Below are positions 45,633 to 58,227 of a stretch of DNA of 64,000 nucleotides, piece by piece. The stretch's first letter is position 1; every line of letters begins with the position of its first letter. The translations under genes and the position numbers were made by a program. This stretch comes from Chelonoidis abingdonii (Eukaryota; Chordata; Testudines; Testudinidae). The stretch is taken from positions 288,689,098-288,753,097 of the forward strand of contig NC_133770.1 in the NCBI RefSeq assembly GCF_003597395.2. Reading direction: 5' to 3'. Below the pieces are notes generated by a model. The model did no database searches. It was not told where the DNA came from and worked only from the letters and a program-made list of their open reading frames with translations.

Positions 45633-46487
45633 GGAACATCCAACCATCTCCAGCAATAACAGGCTGTAATTAAGGCCAGCAATCAAGCTGCCATTTCTCT
45701 TTGAGGCATGAGCTTGGTCCTGAAAGCCCTTACTAAACTGTTGTTTGTATCTGAATGAAAAATCACTCTGTAGCTGTGGTCTACCAAAGTTTTATTTTTA
45801 GAAGCAGTCTGCACAGCAAAAAGAATTGGAGAACTTAGGCCCTGCTCTGCACAATCTTCTACACTTATAAATTCAGTTAATTAGAGACACATTCCTCACA
45901 CTGCACCAGGAAAGGACAGGCTGTTGCAGGGCCACATTATATACCATGTTGTTTAAATGGCTGAAACAGTTCATCCATGTGGCTTACTTGTGTGGTGATC
46001 AGGAAGCAACAGAATCTCTCAAAGTTCACTCTGCTTGATCAGTGGTGACTTCTTAAACAGAGAAATTAGACACTACCCTCTTGGCAATATGTAAACTGCT
46101 TATTTGGGCCTCACTTCACACTCTCTCTAAGCATTATAGGATTAATGTCCAGACCTCAGCAATTAGAAGCAGCATACTGAAGTCTACTGTTGGATGCTAA
46201 TCCCTTCATACTGTTGTGTAGATACTGCTTTGTGAGGTTCCAAGTTTTTAGGTTGACACAGAAAATCAAAGAGAATGGGAATTTTTTTTTACCCGAACAT
46301 TTAATTTTCTTTACTATATTTCAGGCTCTCCCTTCCCTTCAGCTCTGAGATACTACACTTGTGCTATTGAAATCCTGGTAGTTACATACACACAAACAGA
46401 TGTAGATATTAGATATATGAATGTACAGAAACATCTTGTAGATGGTTAAAATTCCAATGGCAGTCAGACTAGATTCAGAATTTAAGT
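45633..46487. other. KHDRBS3 intron, no gene seen
   Basis: Unique sequence with no recognised feature. Confidence 0.4.
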
Positions 46488-46668
46488 TCATAGAATATCA
46501 CGGTTGGAAGGCACCTCAAGAAGGCATCTAGTCCAACCCCGTGCTCAAAGCAGGACTAATCCCCAAACAGATTTTTGCCCCAGATCCCTAAATGGCCACC
46601 TCAAACATTGAATTCACAACCTTGGGTTTAGCAGGCCAATGCTCAAACCACTGAGCTATCCCTCCCCC
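46488..46668 (-). mobile_element. tRNA-derived SINE, cryptodiran turtle type
   Basis: On the minus strand it starts CTGGGGGAGGGATAGCTCAG, followed by TGGTTTGAGCATTGGCC, a tRNA head with an A-box. A degraded B-box (GGTTGTGAATTCAA) follows. The body has GGGATCTGGGGCAAAAATC, and the tail has the CR1-like 3' end AAGGTGCCTTCCAACC, then ATATTCTATGA. This is the polymerase III SINE common in cryptodiran turtles, and it is the strongest taxonomic marker in the window. Transcription would run from 46668 towards 46488. Confidence 0.88.
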
Positions 46669-46756
46669 AGTTACATGAAGTTACATATTGTTGAGAAAAT
46701 ATGGCCTTAGTGCTTTCAAAGCTTCAGCCAACATGGGTGAGCAATACATTTATAAA
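46669..46756. other. Short spacer
   Basis: Unique sequence between the SINE and the next TIR element; its end contains the possible target site ATTTATAA. Confidence 0.4.
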
Positions 46757-47464
46757 TAGGGCCCTATCAAATTCACGGTCCATTTTGATCAATTTCACAG
46801 TCATAGGATTTTAAAAAATCATAAATTTCATGATTTCAGCTATTTAAATCTGAAATTTCACGGTCTTGTAATTATAGGGGCCCTGACCCAAAAAGGAGTT
46901 ATGGTTATTGTAGGGGGGGTTGCAGAACTGCTACCTTACTTCTGTGCTGCTGCTGGCAGCAGCGCTGCCTGCAGAGCTGGAGAGCGACAGCTGCTGGCTT
47001 GGATCCCAGCTCTGAAGGCAAAGCCGCCTTCAGCAACAGTGCAGAAGTAAGGATGGCATGGTATGGTATTTCCACCCTTACTTCTGCACTGTTGCCTGCA
47101 GAGCTGGGCCCTCAGTCAGCAGCTGCCACTCTCCAACTGCCCAGCTGTGAAGACAGCAGTGCAAAAGTAAGGGTGGCATGGTATAATATTGCCACCCTTA
47201 CCTCTGCACTGCTGTTGGTGGGGACCTCTGAGGGCAGTGCAGAAATAAGGGTAGCATTACCATCCCCCTTCCCCCCAAAATAACCTTGCAACCCCCCTGC
47301 AGCACCTTTTAGGTCAGGAATCCCAATTTTAGAAACACTGGTCTCCCCCCTGAAGTCTGTACAGTACAGGATAAAAGCACACAAAAGACCAGATTTCAGG
47401 GGAAGACACCAGATTTCAAGGCCTGTGACATGTTTTTCAGGGCCGAGAATTTGGCAGGGCCCTA
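46757..47464. mobile_element. TIR element with internal palindromic repeats
   Basis: The ends are TAGGGCCCTATCAAATTCAC at the left and, in reverse complement, TAGGGCCCTGCCAAATTCTC at the right. The interior carries two diverged hairpin units built from GCAGAAGTAAGGGTGGCATG: one at about 47041-47087, the other at about 47160-47213. Flanks look like a decayed duplication (ATTTATAA/ATTTCTAA). No coding capacity. Confidence 0.7.
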
Positions 47465-50400
47465 TTTCTAATCAGAGCAGACATTACCAAAAAAGTTTCA
47501 GAGTACTGTCTCCATCTGCTGGTAGGAACGAGCTATTCTCAGACAGCTGGGCAAGCATAGAAAATCTCAGAAAGAGAAAATTGTCAGGAAAGAATTCTAG
47601 AGGTAGAGCCCCATATTTTTCTCAAATACACAATAACCAGAAATAAAACAAAAAAACTACATATAAAAGGAAAAGAAAAAGACGAAGCTTCTCATCAGCC
47701 ATGGGAGATTTAGTGGCCAGCGTCAGCACCCACAGGTGCAAACAGTGAACTAATAGGATCACTTCCACCATACGGAATGCACCAGCCTAGGGAAGGGCCT
47801 GCCAGGGTCACATGCATTCATGGTGCAAGGGTACTGTGCGTCCTGAGGTAGGGCTGGCAAGAGGATTTAACAGCCTCACAAAGAGTGCAGGAGACAGATA
47901 GATACCTGAGTGAACCAGCCATTGTGGTGAGGGAGCTAGGGAGAGTAGGTGCTCAACCTCTCCTGAGCACGACCATGAAGGAAGTTGTGGCACTGCAGTT
48001 TTCCCCTCTTTCCATGGGATGGAGTGATGAGTCCTGGCTGGGCACTAGGCATCACTGCAGAGGAGTCTGTGCACAGGTTGAGTATTGAGATGATGGTGCC
48101 TGGACCTCAGGCACAGGTTGGAGGAGTCGAGGCAGGTGGGGGAGGGGGGTCTAAGGCTCAGAGGGGCAAGGGTTGGGGGCCAGGTGGAGTCAGGGTTGTT
48201 GAGTGTTGCAGATGTTATAAAGAGGCCCAAGGAAGCAAAGTTGTTACCATGGCCCTGGCAATGTCCAACATTAACAGTGTTAAGATTCAGGATTTTGTAT
48301 ACAGAGCCCTCAGCCTGCTTAGAACCATTGACAAACACATCATTAAAATTCCTTTTAAAATACAGAAAAGAGAGAAAAACAGTTAACGCATTTAACATAT
48401 AAAGTATTAAGTAAATTTTATTCTAACAACAACCTGTGTTCCCTTTTCCTTTAGCTGGAAAGAGTTTTTAAAAGGAAACCCTGCCCTCACCCTACCCCAT
48501 ATTACAGTCTCTTCGGTGGTATTTACAATGGTAATAACTGTCTTTTCTAGGGAAATGAGGAAAAGTTAGTTGAAATGGGCTGGAGCTATCGTTGTTGCTG
48601 TTGTTATTTGAAGTCCAGTCCTGTTTTCTAGAAGACAAAGCAAGACAAACACATACAAGAGAGGAAAAAAGAGAACAGCAAAGATAGAAAATGCAGTCTC
48701 TGTCTCTGGTGCTGACTCACTTGCAATCTCACTGCTGGAGAAACACAGGCACAGCATGTGATCTTATTAGCCATATTGAGACCTGGCAAACTTGTACCAA
48801 TGTTGGGCTGTTCAGGGAATTGCATTTAGCTGCCTTTTTCTGGTCAAAGGCTCACAGCGGTGTTGCAAAATATACAGTCTTGGCCAGCTAAGCCAGACTC
48901 CTCTTGGATACAAGGAAAAGAAGAGATAGGAAAAAAAAAAATAAGTTGGGGAAGGAAAAGGACACACTTCCCAGGTGCTGTTTGGAGACTTAGTTGGAGC
49001 CAGTGGAGTGGCGATGAAATTTGGCTCCCTCTCTCTGGCACAACCTGGTCAGGACATTTCTCAGGATTAGGACAAAGAAGGTCAGAGGTCCAATGAAACA
49101 GTGGGAGTGACAGTTGTCATGGTGAAGCTCCCTTTTCTAGTTCTTCAGTCAGACAGTATTTGCTTCTGTTTTACCCTTAATTTTCCCCCCAAAAGATTTT
49201 TCTTTAAAAAAAAACCAAACAGAGTGATAGATGGAATAGCCCATTCTCTCATTATTTTGTTCATTAATTAGACCTCATATTGAACACAGCAATTTTTGTT
49301 CCTTGATTTCTGGTCCAACACTTCTCTTGTTTACCAGACATGATGTTAACTTAGTCCTTGAGTTAGATCAATAGGCCTTTTTGTTTGGACTAATTTAGTC
49401 TTTTTATGTTCCTTTTGCACCTTTTTTCCATTAATATTTGTCATTATAAGTTAGCATGACATTTTATGAACTGTCATGTCTTACAATTAAGTTTACAATG
49501 CGTATACATTTGTAGGCCCATTTATTACAACGGAGGGCAAGGGAGGCGAATTGTGAGGGTTTGGGGATAAAACAAAGTAACGTGAAATTCCCAAAAAATA
49601 AAATGAAAAAAATATAAAAATAAAAGAATTCCACATGGCTTCAGTTATAGGAAGGCCTGCAATAGATAGGTAGTCTTATCGTTCATCTGTTTTCTCCTTT
49701 CCTGCCTACAACCACTTACACAAAATATGTTCCCTGTGTTACAAACATATTGCCCTCTTGTGTAAAATTTCATATTTGTTTATAGACTCTCAAGTTCAGA
49801 CAGAAGTCAGTCATGCAAGGGTTTAGCAGCATTGCTTTGTTATAGAGCCTGAGAGGAGAGGGTGCAGGGAGGAGACAGCGCATTGCATTTCATTGAGCAA
49901 CTTTGAGCAGTTTACATTATTATTTGACCCGATTATTAATGCTGAACAGTCTGTCAGGTAATAAAGTTAAATTTTGATGTACTTATAATGCAAATAAGTG
50001 ACTTTCTCCCTTCCAGTGTTTATTGGTTTTGCAGTTTACATGCCATAAAATGTGAGTCATTCTTTGTTTAATAGACATTTTAGGTCTGTGAAATGAAACA
50101 CTGCAAAAGTAATTCTGACAGGATTGACAGTCACAGGGATGGGGCTCAGCTGCTATAGACCTCTAGACTTGATGACAGTCTTACAATAAATAATCTGATG
50201 CTGTGTGAAAGGATAGAGAATGTCAATTTAAAGTTCTTGATTGTCAAAACTAAGATTGTTTTATCACTGAACTGTTGCAGGACAAGTTTATGCTACTTTG
50301 TATGCTTCATATTTTTGTCTGTGTCACGTGGGCTGACAAACCATAGATGAGAATTTTAGCTCTTATGTAGGTCTTCGGAATTTCACAGTGCAGACACTAA

Positions 50401-50915
50401 GGAAGCTTTAGACTAGCAATAATAGAGACTCATTCACTGCTCTTATTGTTTTGTATTTGCATATTTTTACACTTTTGGCCCAGGTATTTTTCAAAATTTG
50501 ACAGCTCTGTTTCATTACCTGTCTCAGCTCTGTAGTTCTCTCTGCGAGTTAAATGCACCTGCAATACATGTATTGTTTACTCTGTACATAAAAAGATTAT
50601 GTGAGAGCCTGGCGTTTACCTCTACCTGCGAACTCCTGTTAAAACTACAAATTGTTTTGTTTTAACTTGGATTTTACTTTGTATTAGTTAGCACTTGTTA
50701 GCCAACATAAGATAAAAACACAGCTTTTTTTCCTAGTGAAGACAAGGCTTTGGTTGTAGCAGTTTGTAATTCAGTTACTTTCCAAATAGCCGTGTATTCC
50801 ATACTGGCTCTGGATTTATCTGGCTGCTGGGTACCAAACTACCACAGTCACCCATTTTGTATTTTAAATGGTGTTTCTTATTTGTTGCTTAGTGTCCTGC
50901 AAACATCTCATAGGC
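47465..50915. other. KHDRBS3 intron, no gene seen
   Basis: No coding sequence is convincing. A stretch at 47500-47530 (GTCTCCATCTGCTGGTAG) resembles sequence seen in some retroelements but could not be assigned. Otherwise unique. Confidence 0.45.
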
Positions 50916-51210
50916 CAGGGATCGGTCAGCAACCTTCCAGAAGTGCTGTGCCGAGTCTTCATTTATTCACTCTGATTTAAGGTTTCGTGTGCCAGTAATA
51001 CATTTTAACATTTTTAGGCCTCTCTCTATAAGTCTGTAACGTATAACTAAACTATTTGTGTATGTAAAGTAAAAAAGGTTTTTAAAATGTTTAAGAAGCG
51101 TCATTTAAAATTACATTAAAATGCAGAGCCCTCCAGACCGGTGACCGGGACCTGGGCAATGTGAGTGCCACTGAAAATCAGCTACGTGTGCCGTAGGTTG
51201 TCTACCCCTG
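50916..51210. mobile_element. hAT MITE, sister of the 40824 copy
   Basis: The left end is CAGGGATCGGTCAGCAACC; the right end in reverse complement is CAGGGGTAGACAACC. The interior aligns to the reverse of the 40824-41116 copy (shared motifs CATTTTAATTTAAT-like tract, GTGGCACTCACATT, CCGGTCACCGGT). Any duplication is degraded (TCATAGGC against CCATACAC). Confidence 0.75.
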
Positions 51211-51332
51211 CCATACACATTTGATCACATGTAAAATATTTTTCTAAAGCAATAATCAAGCAAAAGATTATACATAGTTACAAATGTATGGACCATAAAA
51301 ATATTGTGAGATGTTGTCCCTGTAAAATAAAC

Positions 51333-51522
51333 TGGGGCACCAAGCAGCTGCGCAGCACAGTGTCAAGATTTAGATGATTTTATATGCCTTCTGGCAGAAA
51401 CGTAGGCACCAACAGCATCAGGTGGCAGCTAAACAATGGTTTTTTGAATGTCACTGCCACTTCAGTGTAGGACTTTGGCACCTAAAAAGGCAAGGTGCCT
51501 AAGTCCCTTGTGAATCTAGTCC
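51333..51522 (+). mobile_element. 3' fragment of the TIR element family (as at 40152)
   Basis: The sequence from about 51394 (AGGCACCAACAGCATCAG) to GGTGCCTAAGTCCCTTGTGA and ATCTAGTCC matches the right part of the 40152 and 59951 elements. It ends 76 bases before a coding exon. Left boundary uncertain. Confidence 0.5.
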
Positions 51523-51598
51523 ATCACGATTTAAGACGTTGCTTAACACTACATTTCTTATGGCATTACTTATGTTGTCTGTCTTTTTTTTCATACAG

Positions 51599-51657
51599 TG
51601 GAACAGATTACTATGATTATGGACATGGACTTAATGAGGAAACGTATGATTCGTATG
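51599..51657 (+). CDS. KHDRBS3: KHDRBS3 coding exon (Tyr-rich C-terminal region, part 2)
   Basis: This 59-nt exon completes the split Ser codon of the previous exon and encodes GTDYYDYGHGLNEETYDSY, with one base of the following Gly codon at its end. DYYDYGHG is a signature of the Sam68-like family C-terminal region. The acceptor is TTTTTTTTTCATACAG and the donor TATG|GTGAGT. The exon lies 27.7 kb downstream of the previous one. It adds five tyrosines to the phosphorylatable tail. Confidence 0.94.
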
Positions 51658-53895
51658 GTGAGTAGCTTTGTAAGTGGAATTATCAGTGTATTTTAAAGAA
51701 TTTTGAAAAAAATCAGTTTAACCCAAAAAGAATTTTCATGAAGAATGCTGCAATCCTGCATCAGGATCCACTTGCATCGACTGCTGTGCTGGTCTGGAGT
51801 CCCGTTGTTATAGATGTTGAAGATTTATGGTTACTGAGACATATTTGTTGGGAGGTTCTTTTGTTTTGTTTTGTTTTTTTGTAATTTTGTTTGCTATCTT
51901 TGCCATATAACAGTAAAAATAAGCACTAAGGGCTAGATTTTTCACCCTTACTCCTATTTACTACATTCCCCCAAATCAGTGGGATTATGTTCAGCGTATA
52001 ATAATATTTAGCATGAATTAGGATGGCAAAGAATTGGGCCATAAGGCCTCAGTTCAACAGAGTACCTAAGCATATCCTTAATGTAAAACATGTGCTTAAG
52101 ACTCATTCAAGTCAGTGGGACTTGAGCATATGCTTAAGTTCTTTGCTGAATCAGGGCTGAATTGAGCACATTTCACACTTAGTTTGTGGTCTTTTGGTAT
52201 ATAAATTCATTTCCAAGCTCCAATTCTGTAAACTCAAGCAGGTAGTAATTATATGAAAGTTATAAAGTATTTTAGGTATGTAATAAACACAAGGGTACTG
52301 GAGTATTTGTATGAAGGCAAGACAACGCATAATAAAGCAAAAAGCATATGCCACAATGATAGGATTAATTTTTTCAAATCAGAAGTGCAGTGGTGACAGG
52401 TTTAATTAAAGGAATCTGTTATGGATTAGAAGCATAAAGCATGTTAAAAGACACCTTTATTTCATACCTCTGGCTAGAGATCAGAGAAATGCAGTTTTTG
52501 ATCAGTCAGGAAGCTCAAAAACTCATGAACTGCCAGTGACTGGTGCAAGTGAATCATGACTGTGGTTAATGGATGTTATGACATTTTTTAGAACATAACT
52601 GAAAACCATTTCCTGGTGTATCTTTTGACGTGCATTTTATGATGTCTCCTCCCTGAAGCAATGATGACCTCAGCTAAGATTTGTTTGTCATAACAAACAC
52701 TTTGAACATATAGATTTGCCACATGTCATCTACTGGAATTGATGCAAGTAATTTGAGGGAAAGTAATTGATTAGATGGGTGCATCAAAAGAGGAGGTCAC
52801 TTCAAGCAATTTTTGCCTCTCACAGTTCTTTAAATTGGTCTCTGTGGACTGCATTGCTTAAATCATTGTATATTTCAGCATTAAAGTTAACTGTTTGACA
52901 GTAGGGGTCTGATTTCTCCGAGTATCTCACTAAGGGAAAAACCAATAGTGATAAAGCTTACAACCTGCCTAATGCAGGGCTCAAGATGTAACATTTTGTA
53001 GCATTACAATATTTAAGGTAAAAAAATTAAAATTTTCTCATTAAATCTCATGTTACTTAAAACTGATAGCTTGTTATTTGTCAGGGCAAACTCGTTTACC
53101 AGAAGTTTAGTACAAAATGTTAAGTGTACACCATCATATTTCGAGATTTGCAGAAAGATTGTTAGCACCTTGGGGAGGGACCGTGTCTTCCTATGTGTTT
53201 CTATGTCTAACACATTAGAACTCTGATTCGGTCCGTTATTATTGTTAATAATACAGTTCAATGTGTGTTGCGTGTTTATTCATTTTGTTGTTACAAGCGA
53301 GGCAAGCAATTTCCTTTGCTCTTTGAAGATTATTAAAAAGAAATCCAGCTCTGTAGATCTTGCACTTTACAGGAAATATATTTGTTTCTGTGAAATCCAC
53401 TGTTATCTGAAATGCTGTGTTAGGTTGTGTTTTCAAAAGGGAAGCCACAAGTATTCATAGTGGAATTATGAAACTTTTCCCTTGTAGCTTTCTAATTCAA
53501 AATAATCCTAAATTGGTAGTGACCAACAAATGTTGGGGGTGGGGGGAGGAGAGATTTATAGCTGTTCAGTAGCCTACATAGATGGTCATGTTCTTGCTCC
53601 AGGTCCTGTTAGTATAAGTACTTCTTTGTAGCCTCATTACAGGCCATACGAATATCATAGGTGCCTAACCACATTCTCACCCTCAGCTAATCCCAGTCAG
53701 AACTGAGGCATGGTGGAAGAGCAGTATGGGGAAGTTCACCAGTTCTTTTGCTAAATATTAGACTTCATTCCCTACAACTGTCAGTGCAAAAGCACTGAAC
53801 TCCAAAATTAAACTAAAAAAATTAGAAGTTAAAACAAACACTGCCACAATGATCATTAGGAAAGATCTCATTATGATTGCTTTTCTTTGATTCAG
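51658..53895 (+). other. Last visible intron of KHDRBS3
   Basis: This 2,238-base intron between the last two coding exons is mostly unique. A short palindromic sauropsid repeat lies at about 52020-52165 (TGGGACTTGAGCATATGCTT and a partial inverted copy). No gene is seen. Confidence 0.75.
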
Positions 53896-53987
53896 GGCAA
53901 GAAGAATGGACCAACTCAAGACACAAGGCACCTTCAGCAAGGACAACAAAGGGAATCTACAGAGACCAGCCATATGCCAGATACTGA
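53896..53987 (+). CDS. KHDRBS3: KHDRBS3 terminal coding exon with stop codon
   Basis: The exon begins after TTGATTCAG, completes a Gly codon and encodes [20 protein letters not shown], then YRDQPYARY and TGA (53985-53987). The RxxK- and Arg-rich C-terminal segment with PY-R-Y is the nuclear-localisation end of the Sam68-like proteins. The three visible exons together give 77 residues, 14 of them tyrosine. The third-last residue is Ala where I recall Gly in other vertebrates; this may be a lineage difference. Confidence 0.95.
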
Positions 53988-54512
53988 TTGTACTGTCTGA
54001 TGTTGTGAAATATCCAATCTCCACCAGTCCTGTATACTGTTCCAAGTAATTTTTTTCTATAAACAATCCCTTTTTAGTAAATCAAAGTGCTTAAAAATTG
54101 AACGGCTGGACTGAACTTAAACTATTTTGTTGTAAGAACAACCTGGACAGAAAGATATGTAAAACAAGGAACTTTGTTATTTCTAGACTGTATTTGAAAA
54201 ATAGGTGATCAAAAAAAAATAACCTCTGATTAACTAGTGTTAAACAAAAACTAGGTTTACTAAATATGTTAATCCATTCTTTTAACATAAGCGTAACCTT
54301 TTATTTTAAAGGTTTTCAGCAATTTAGTTCTTTTAGTTTTATTTTTCAACCATTTTGCTAGTTTTTTCTCTTGCAAACATGCGTAAAAAGGGAAGCAAAT
54401 TACAAATGCAAATAATGTGGTATTTTGTAACTCAAGTCTTGAAATGTTCTGTAGTGTTAAGCAAAGTTTACTCTTGCTTGATACTAAATAAACTTTTGAA
54501 AGAAAATCAGTG
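53988..54512 (+). terminator. KHDRBS3: KHDRBS3 3' UTR with poly(A) signals
   Basis: The stop codon is followed by U-rich sequence ending in AATAAA at 54487-54492, with a GT-rich stretch (GTGTGTGAG) about 15-25 bases downstream; cleavage is expected near 54505-54512. A second AATAAA occurs at 54549-54554. The UTR would be about 520 bases. Confidence 0.8.
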
Positions 54513-57500
54513 TGTGTGAGAGTAATTTTATGCTTTAGTTTATTTTATAATAAACCTTCATAAATAGTAGTAAACAGGGAGAAATTCATCTAACAATGAT
54601 CAACATAAAAGGCTCATACTAAACACTGTACAGCTTTTTTTTAAAAAAAATGGTATAAACCTAAATGTACATATATATACTCACAATAGATTTAAATGCT
54701 GTTTAAATATCCAAATGGTATGGATCTGCTTGAATGCCACATATAAAAAAAAAATCGTGGTTAAAAATGGTTTAAAATAGCTAATGAATTTTCTGAAAAA
54801 GATGTGACTAGTTTTCATCTTGTTGAGCATTTTTTCACTAGTGCAACTTTGGAATTTTTATGAGAATTTTGGTACCTTAATGACCACCTCGCTCCGTGCT
54901 GGAAGCAATAAACACAAAGCTTTTAAAGACTTTCTGACTTGACTAATTGAGGTCGCTTTCGTCAGAGGCAGAGGATGTGTAACCCTTAAAACGGTCTTCA
55001 TTTGCAAAGGTAAATAAATCAAATAAGATTTTAATCTCACTTAATTTATCTTAATATAACCAATAAAATCAGGGAGGATACAAATTAGAAAGTTTCATTT
55101 TAGATTTTAGAAAGGCTTTAAGCTCACCTAAATTCTCATTTTAAAAAGTTTAATTTGTTTTAGTAATCTAAAAAGCCTTAGCTCAGTCAGTTTAATTTGG
55201 ACAAATTATTCCCTATTAAACAAATGTAAAACCTCATAACTAGTAATTTGTAATACTTTATTTTTTCATAAATTCTAGTAACTGAGAACTGTGCTTAAAC
55301 ATTACAAATGTTTTCAAAAGCTTTTCCTTGAAGATTCAGTTTGTCTTTTTAATTATAGTTTAATTTGAATTGTTTGTTTGTAGTTTATATTTTAAAGACT
55401 TCTTCTGTATTTAGTAAACAGATCTTTTCTCTTGTCAGGAAACACTAAACGTCTTGGAGAGCCAAGAGACCAAAACCTACATATGTTGATGCTTTGGTAC
55501 GTACCTATTCATATACTTTAAACTCTCTGATCAATGATGTACCAGAGAAAAGAATTTTAAGCGCCTAAGTCAAAACCCATTGAAACAATGCAAAGACTGC
55601 CAATAACTTAGCGAGGCTCTGGGCTAATCTTCAAATAATCACTAAGGGCAGTGCTTGTTTTGAATTCTGAAGTTACTTTTAGAGTCTGCCAAAAAGAAAA
55701 GTACCTTTTTTTCAGGCAGTCTGACATGTAAAGCTCAATATTGAACTGTCCCATTGTGCCCCTAGCTGTTGTTGGATTCTTTCTATTCTTCAGATTAAGC
55801 ATTAACTTTGAAATATGAATTTCAGCTAACTAGGTAAAGGAGTTGCTGATCTAATAGAGGAATGTAGAAGGAAATTAGTATAATTTTATGCCATTAGTCC
55901 CCCACAGAGAACTTCAATCCTGATAGAAAGTCATGTTGACAGTTTCTATCAGAGAGGTCCCAATCTATAATTTTTCTGACAATAACTTTGTGGGGAATAG
56001 TTTGATAGGAAAAAAAATGGTACAAGATGACTTGGTGAACCAAAATGAACATTTCTGCACAAGAAACTTGTTGAATCTGGTGAAAGAGAAAGTCAAATCC
56101 CTTAAAAGTGTGTTTACAGCGCTGTGAATCTACTGCTTCTGTGCATGTTTGCTGTAGATTACTGTTTCTAATGAGGTTAGTCAGATACTAGGTTAAAAAA
56201 TAATTCACCTAGATTTATGTGCTGTGCTATAAAAAAAAAAAATGACTCAAACTAGGACAGAAACTTTTAACCTTTGAGGGGGTTATTTCCTACTTTGAAT
56301 GGTAATTCTAGATACTAATCCCATAAGAAACATTTAAATTCCAGGTTAATTGATTAATAAATGGCTCCTGGAGCTTTCAGCAACTTGATGCCTTTAATTT
56401 GTAGTATAAATGGAGCTATGTATTTTTAAACAATGCATACATAGTTACTGTTCAACACAGTAACGTTAGGAGGTCTCTTCGTTTGCATATACAAAATTTG
56501 CATTTGCACATGCAAAGTTTGCTGGAACAAATTCAAGACTTAGTTTAAGATTTAGCCAAAAGGCCCCATAAGACTCATATAAGTTAAAAAGTTCAGCTGA
56601 GACTTCTATCTGCCTTGGCCGGAATAATTGCAGAGATCCAGAATTCGTGAGCAAGGCTGACTCTTACAGCTGCTGCCATACCTAGGCACAATAGAATGGG
56701 GATATGTTGAAGCTGTCTTCTCTGAATGTTCATAGCTTTCTGGGTCAAACACTTAATTACTACATTAACGTGATTTTGTCCATACCCTCAAAATGGCTTT
56801 TAAAAAATAGTTTCAGTGTAAGAGTTAAGGTTGCATAAAAAGTCTGATGTTAATCCATATGCAATTTTTGAACCAATCAAATGAAAACTGCAGCCCTTAC
56901 ACACTTCGGCCCAATTTTAGTTAATGGCTCTTATTATGACCTTATCTAAATCTACACAGACTTCTACACAGAAGAACCCTTGTGAATAGTGACCACAGCA
57001 GCACTATATTTTAAAAATATTTGGACAGGGAATATTTTTATAATTTATGTCCATATTTTTTATCTGTCTCCAAGGATTTCATTGCACATCTTTTTTTTGT
57101 CAAAAACAAAAAATCGAAACTACATTGAAGGAGAATTTTAGACACTTCTATAGGTTCAGTATTTGCATTATAAATCTTTTCTCAATACTTTCCAAAATAG
57201 CACACTTTGACCTTATATTCCTCTATTATATCTCCAACTTTTTTTGAAATAATGGAATAACCTACCAAGGAAGGTAGTTCAGATATTAGATAATCCTGTT
57301 TCAGTGTGACAAACTTAATTACTAAGGAGAACTAGTTAATTCAGTGTTGAATTTCATGTTCTCACATCCCTTGATCAATCACTACATATCGCCAGAGTCA
57401 AATCCAACAGCATAAGTGAATAATATCTTAACTGATTAATCATATAATTATTAATTGTTCCATATTGCACGCAGGCTTTATTGTCATCTTTGTACTAAAT

Positions 57501-57655
57501 TTAAACCATTTGCTCCTTTTTTGCATTCTTTTCCATTAATCTACATCCATTTATTGTATTTCCAATTGCCTGTTTCCACTGCCTGTAATCTGATGGTCTC
57601 CAGAGAGTCAGTAATAATTATGTACATAAACGTATTTTGTTTTCCTCTTTTCCAG
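54513..57655. other. Sequence downstream of KHDRBS3, no gene seen
   Basis: AT-rich unique sequence without recognised coding region or repeat. It ends in a pyrimidine tract before the candidate exon below. Confidence 0.5.
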
Positions 57656-57900
57656 GGACTTCTATCGTGATTATCATGGACTGCTTAGACTATTATATTC
57701 ACCAATGTGCCTAGTCAACAATGAAATCAGCTTTGGAATTTGAAAATGCAGTTCTGTTTCTATTCCAGTATTTTACGTACTCTAGTATTAAAGTGTATCA
57801 TATTATATCCTTTATTTTTAACAACTGCTATAAAAGCCCTTAATTGTTTAATGCCTTAACAATGTTATTTATGTAGAAGTCAATAAAGAATCTCCATTTA
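57656..57900 (+). other. Candidate downstream alternative terminal exon of KHDRBS3
   Basis: TTTTGTTTTCCTCTTTTCCAG ends at 57655, a strong-looking acceptor. Spliced from the donor at 51657 (which leaves a G), the frame would read GTSIVIIMDCLDYYIHQCA and then stop. Poly(A) signals ATTAAA (57787-57792) and AATAAA (57882-57887) follow. It would replace the Arg-rich nuclear-localisation tail. Evidence is signal-based only; no homologous peptide is known to me. Confidence 0.3.
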
Positions 57901-58227
57901 AATCTTCAGTACAAAACAATAATGGATCCTTATGTTCCTTCAGTGACTTTGTAATTCCTACACAGCAGCTGTGAGCGAACCTTGTGTGGAGTTTTATGAC
58001 TACACTCACAGTTCACTTTTGGAAGTGGTTTATCTACTGCATGGACAAGTAAACATGAAAACAAGTGTGTTACACAGAAGCTATTATATTGCTCATAGGC
58101 TAAGTGTAAACAGAGATGCCTGAAGCAAGACTGATTAGTAGAGAGAGAACAAACTCCATTTCAATTTCCTTCAATAATTTGTTTATAGAACATGAAGGTC
58201 ATAATCACTGTGGACAGTATTATATTG
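57901..58227. other. Intergenic spacer
   Basis: Unique sequence; the last 11 bases (58217-58227, GTATTATATTG) are the left target duplication of the next retroposon. Confidence 0.5.

Noticed and set aside
47500..47535. CATCTGCTGGTAG motif as a possible retroelement end
   Set aside because: Only a short motif; no further similarity, ends or duplication found.
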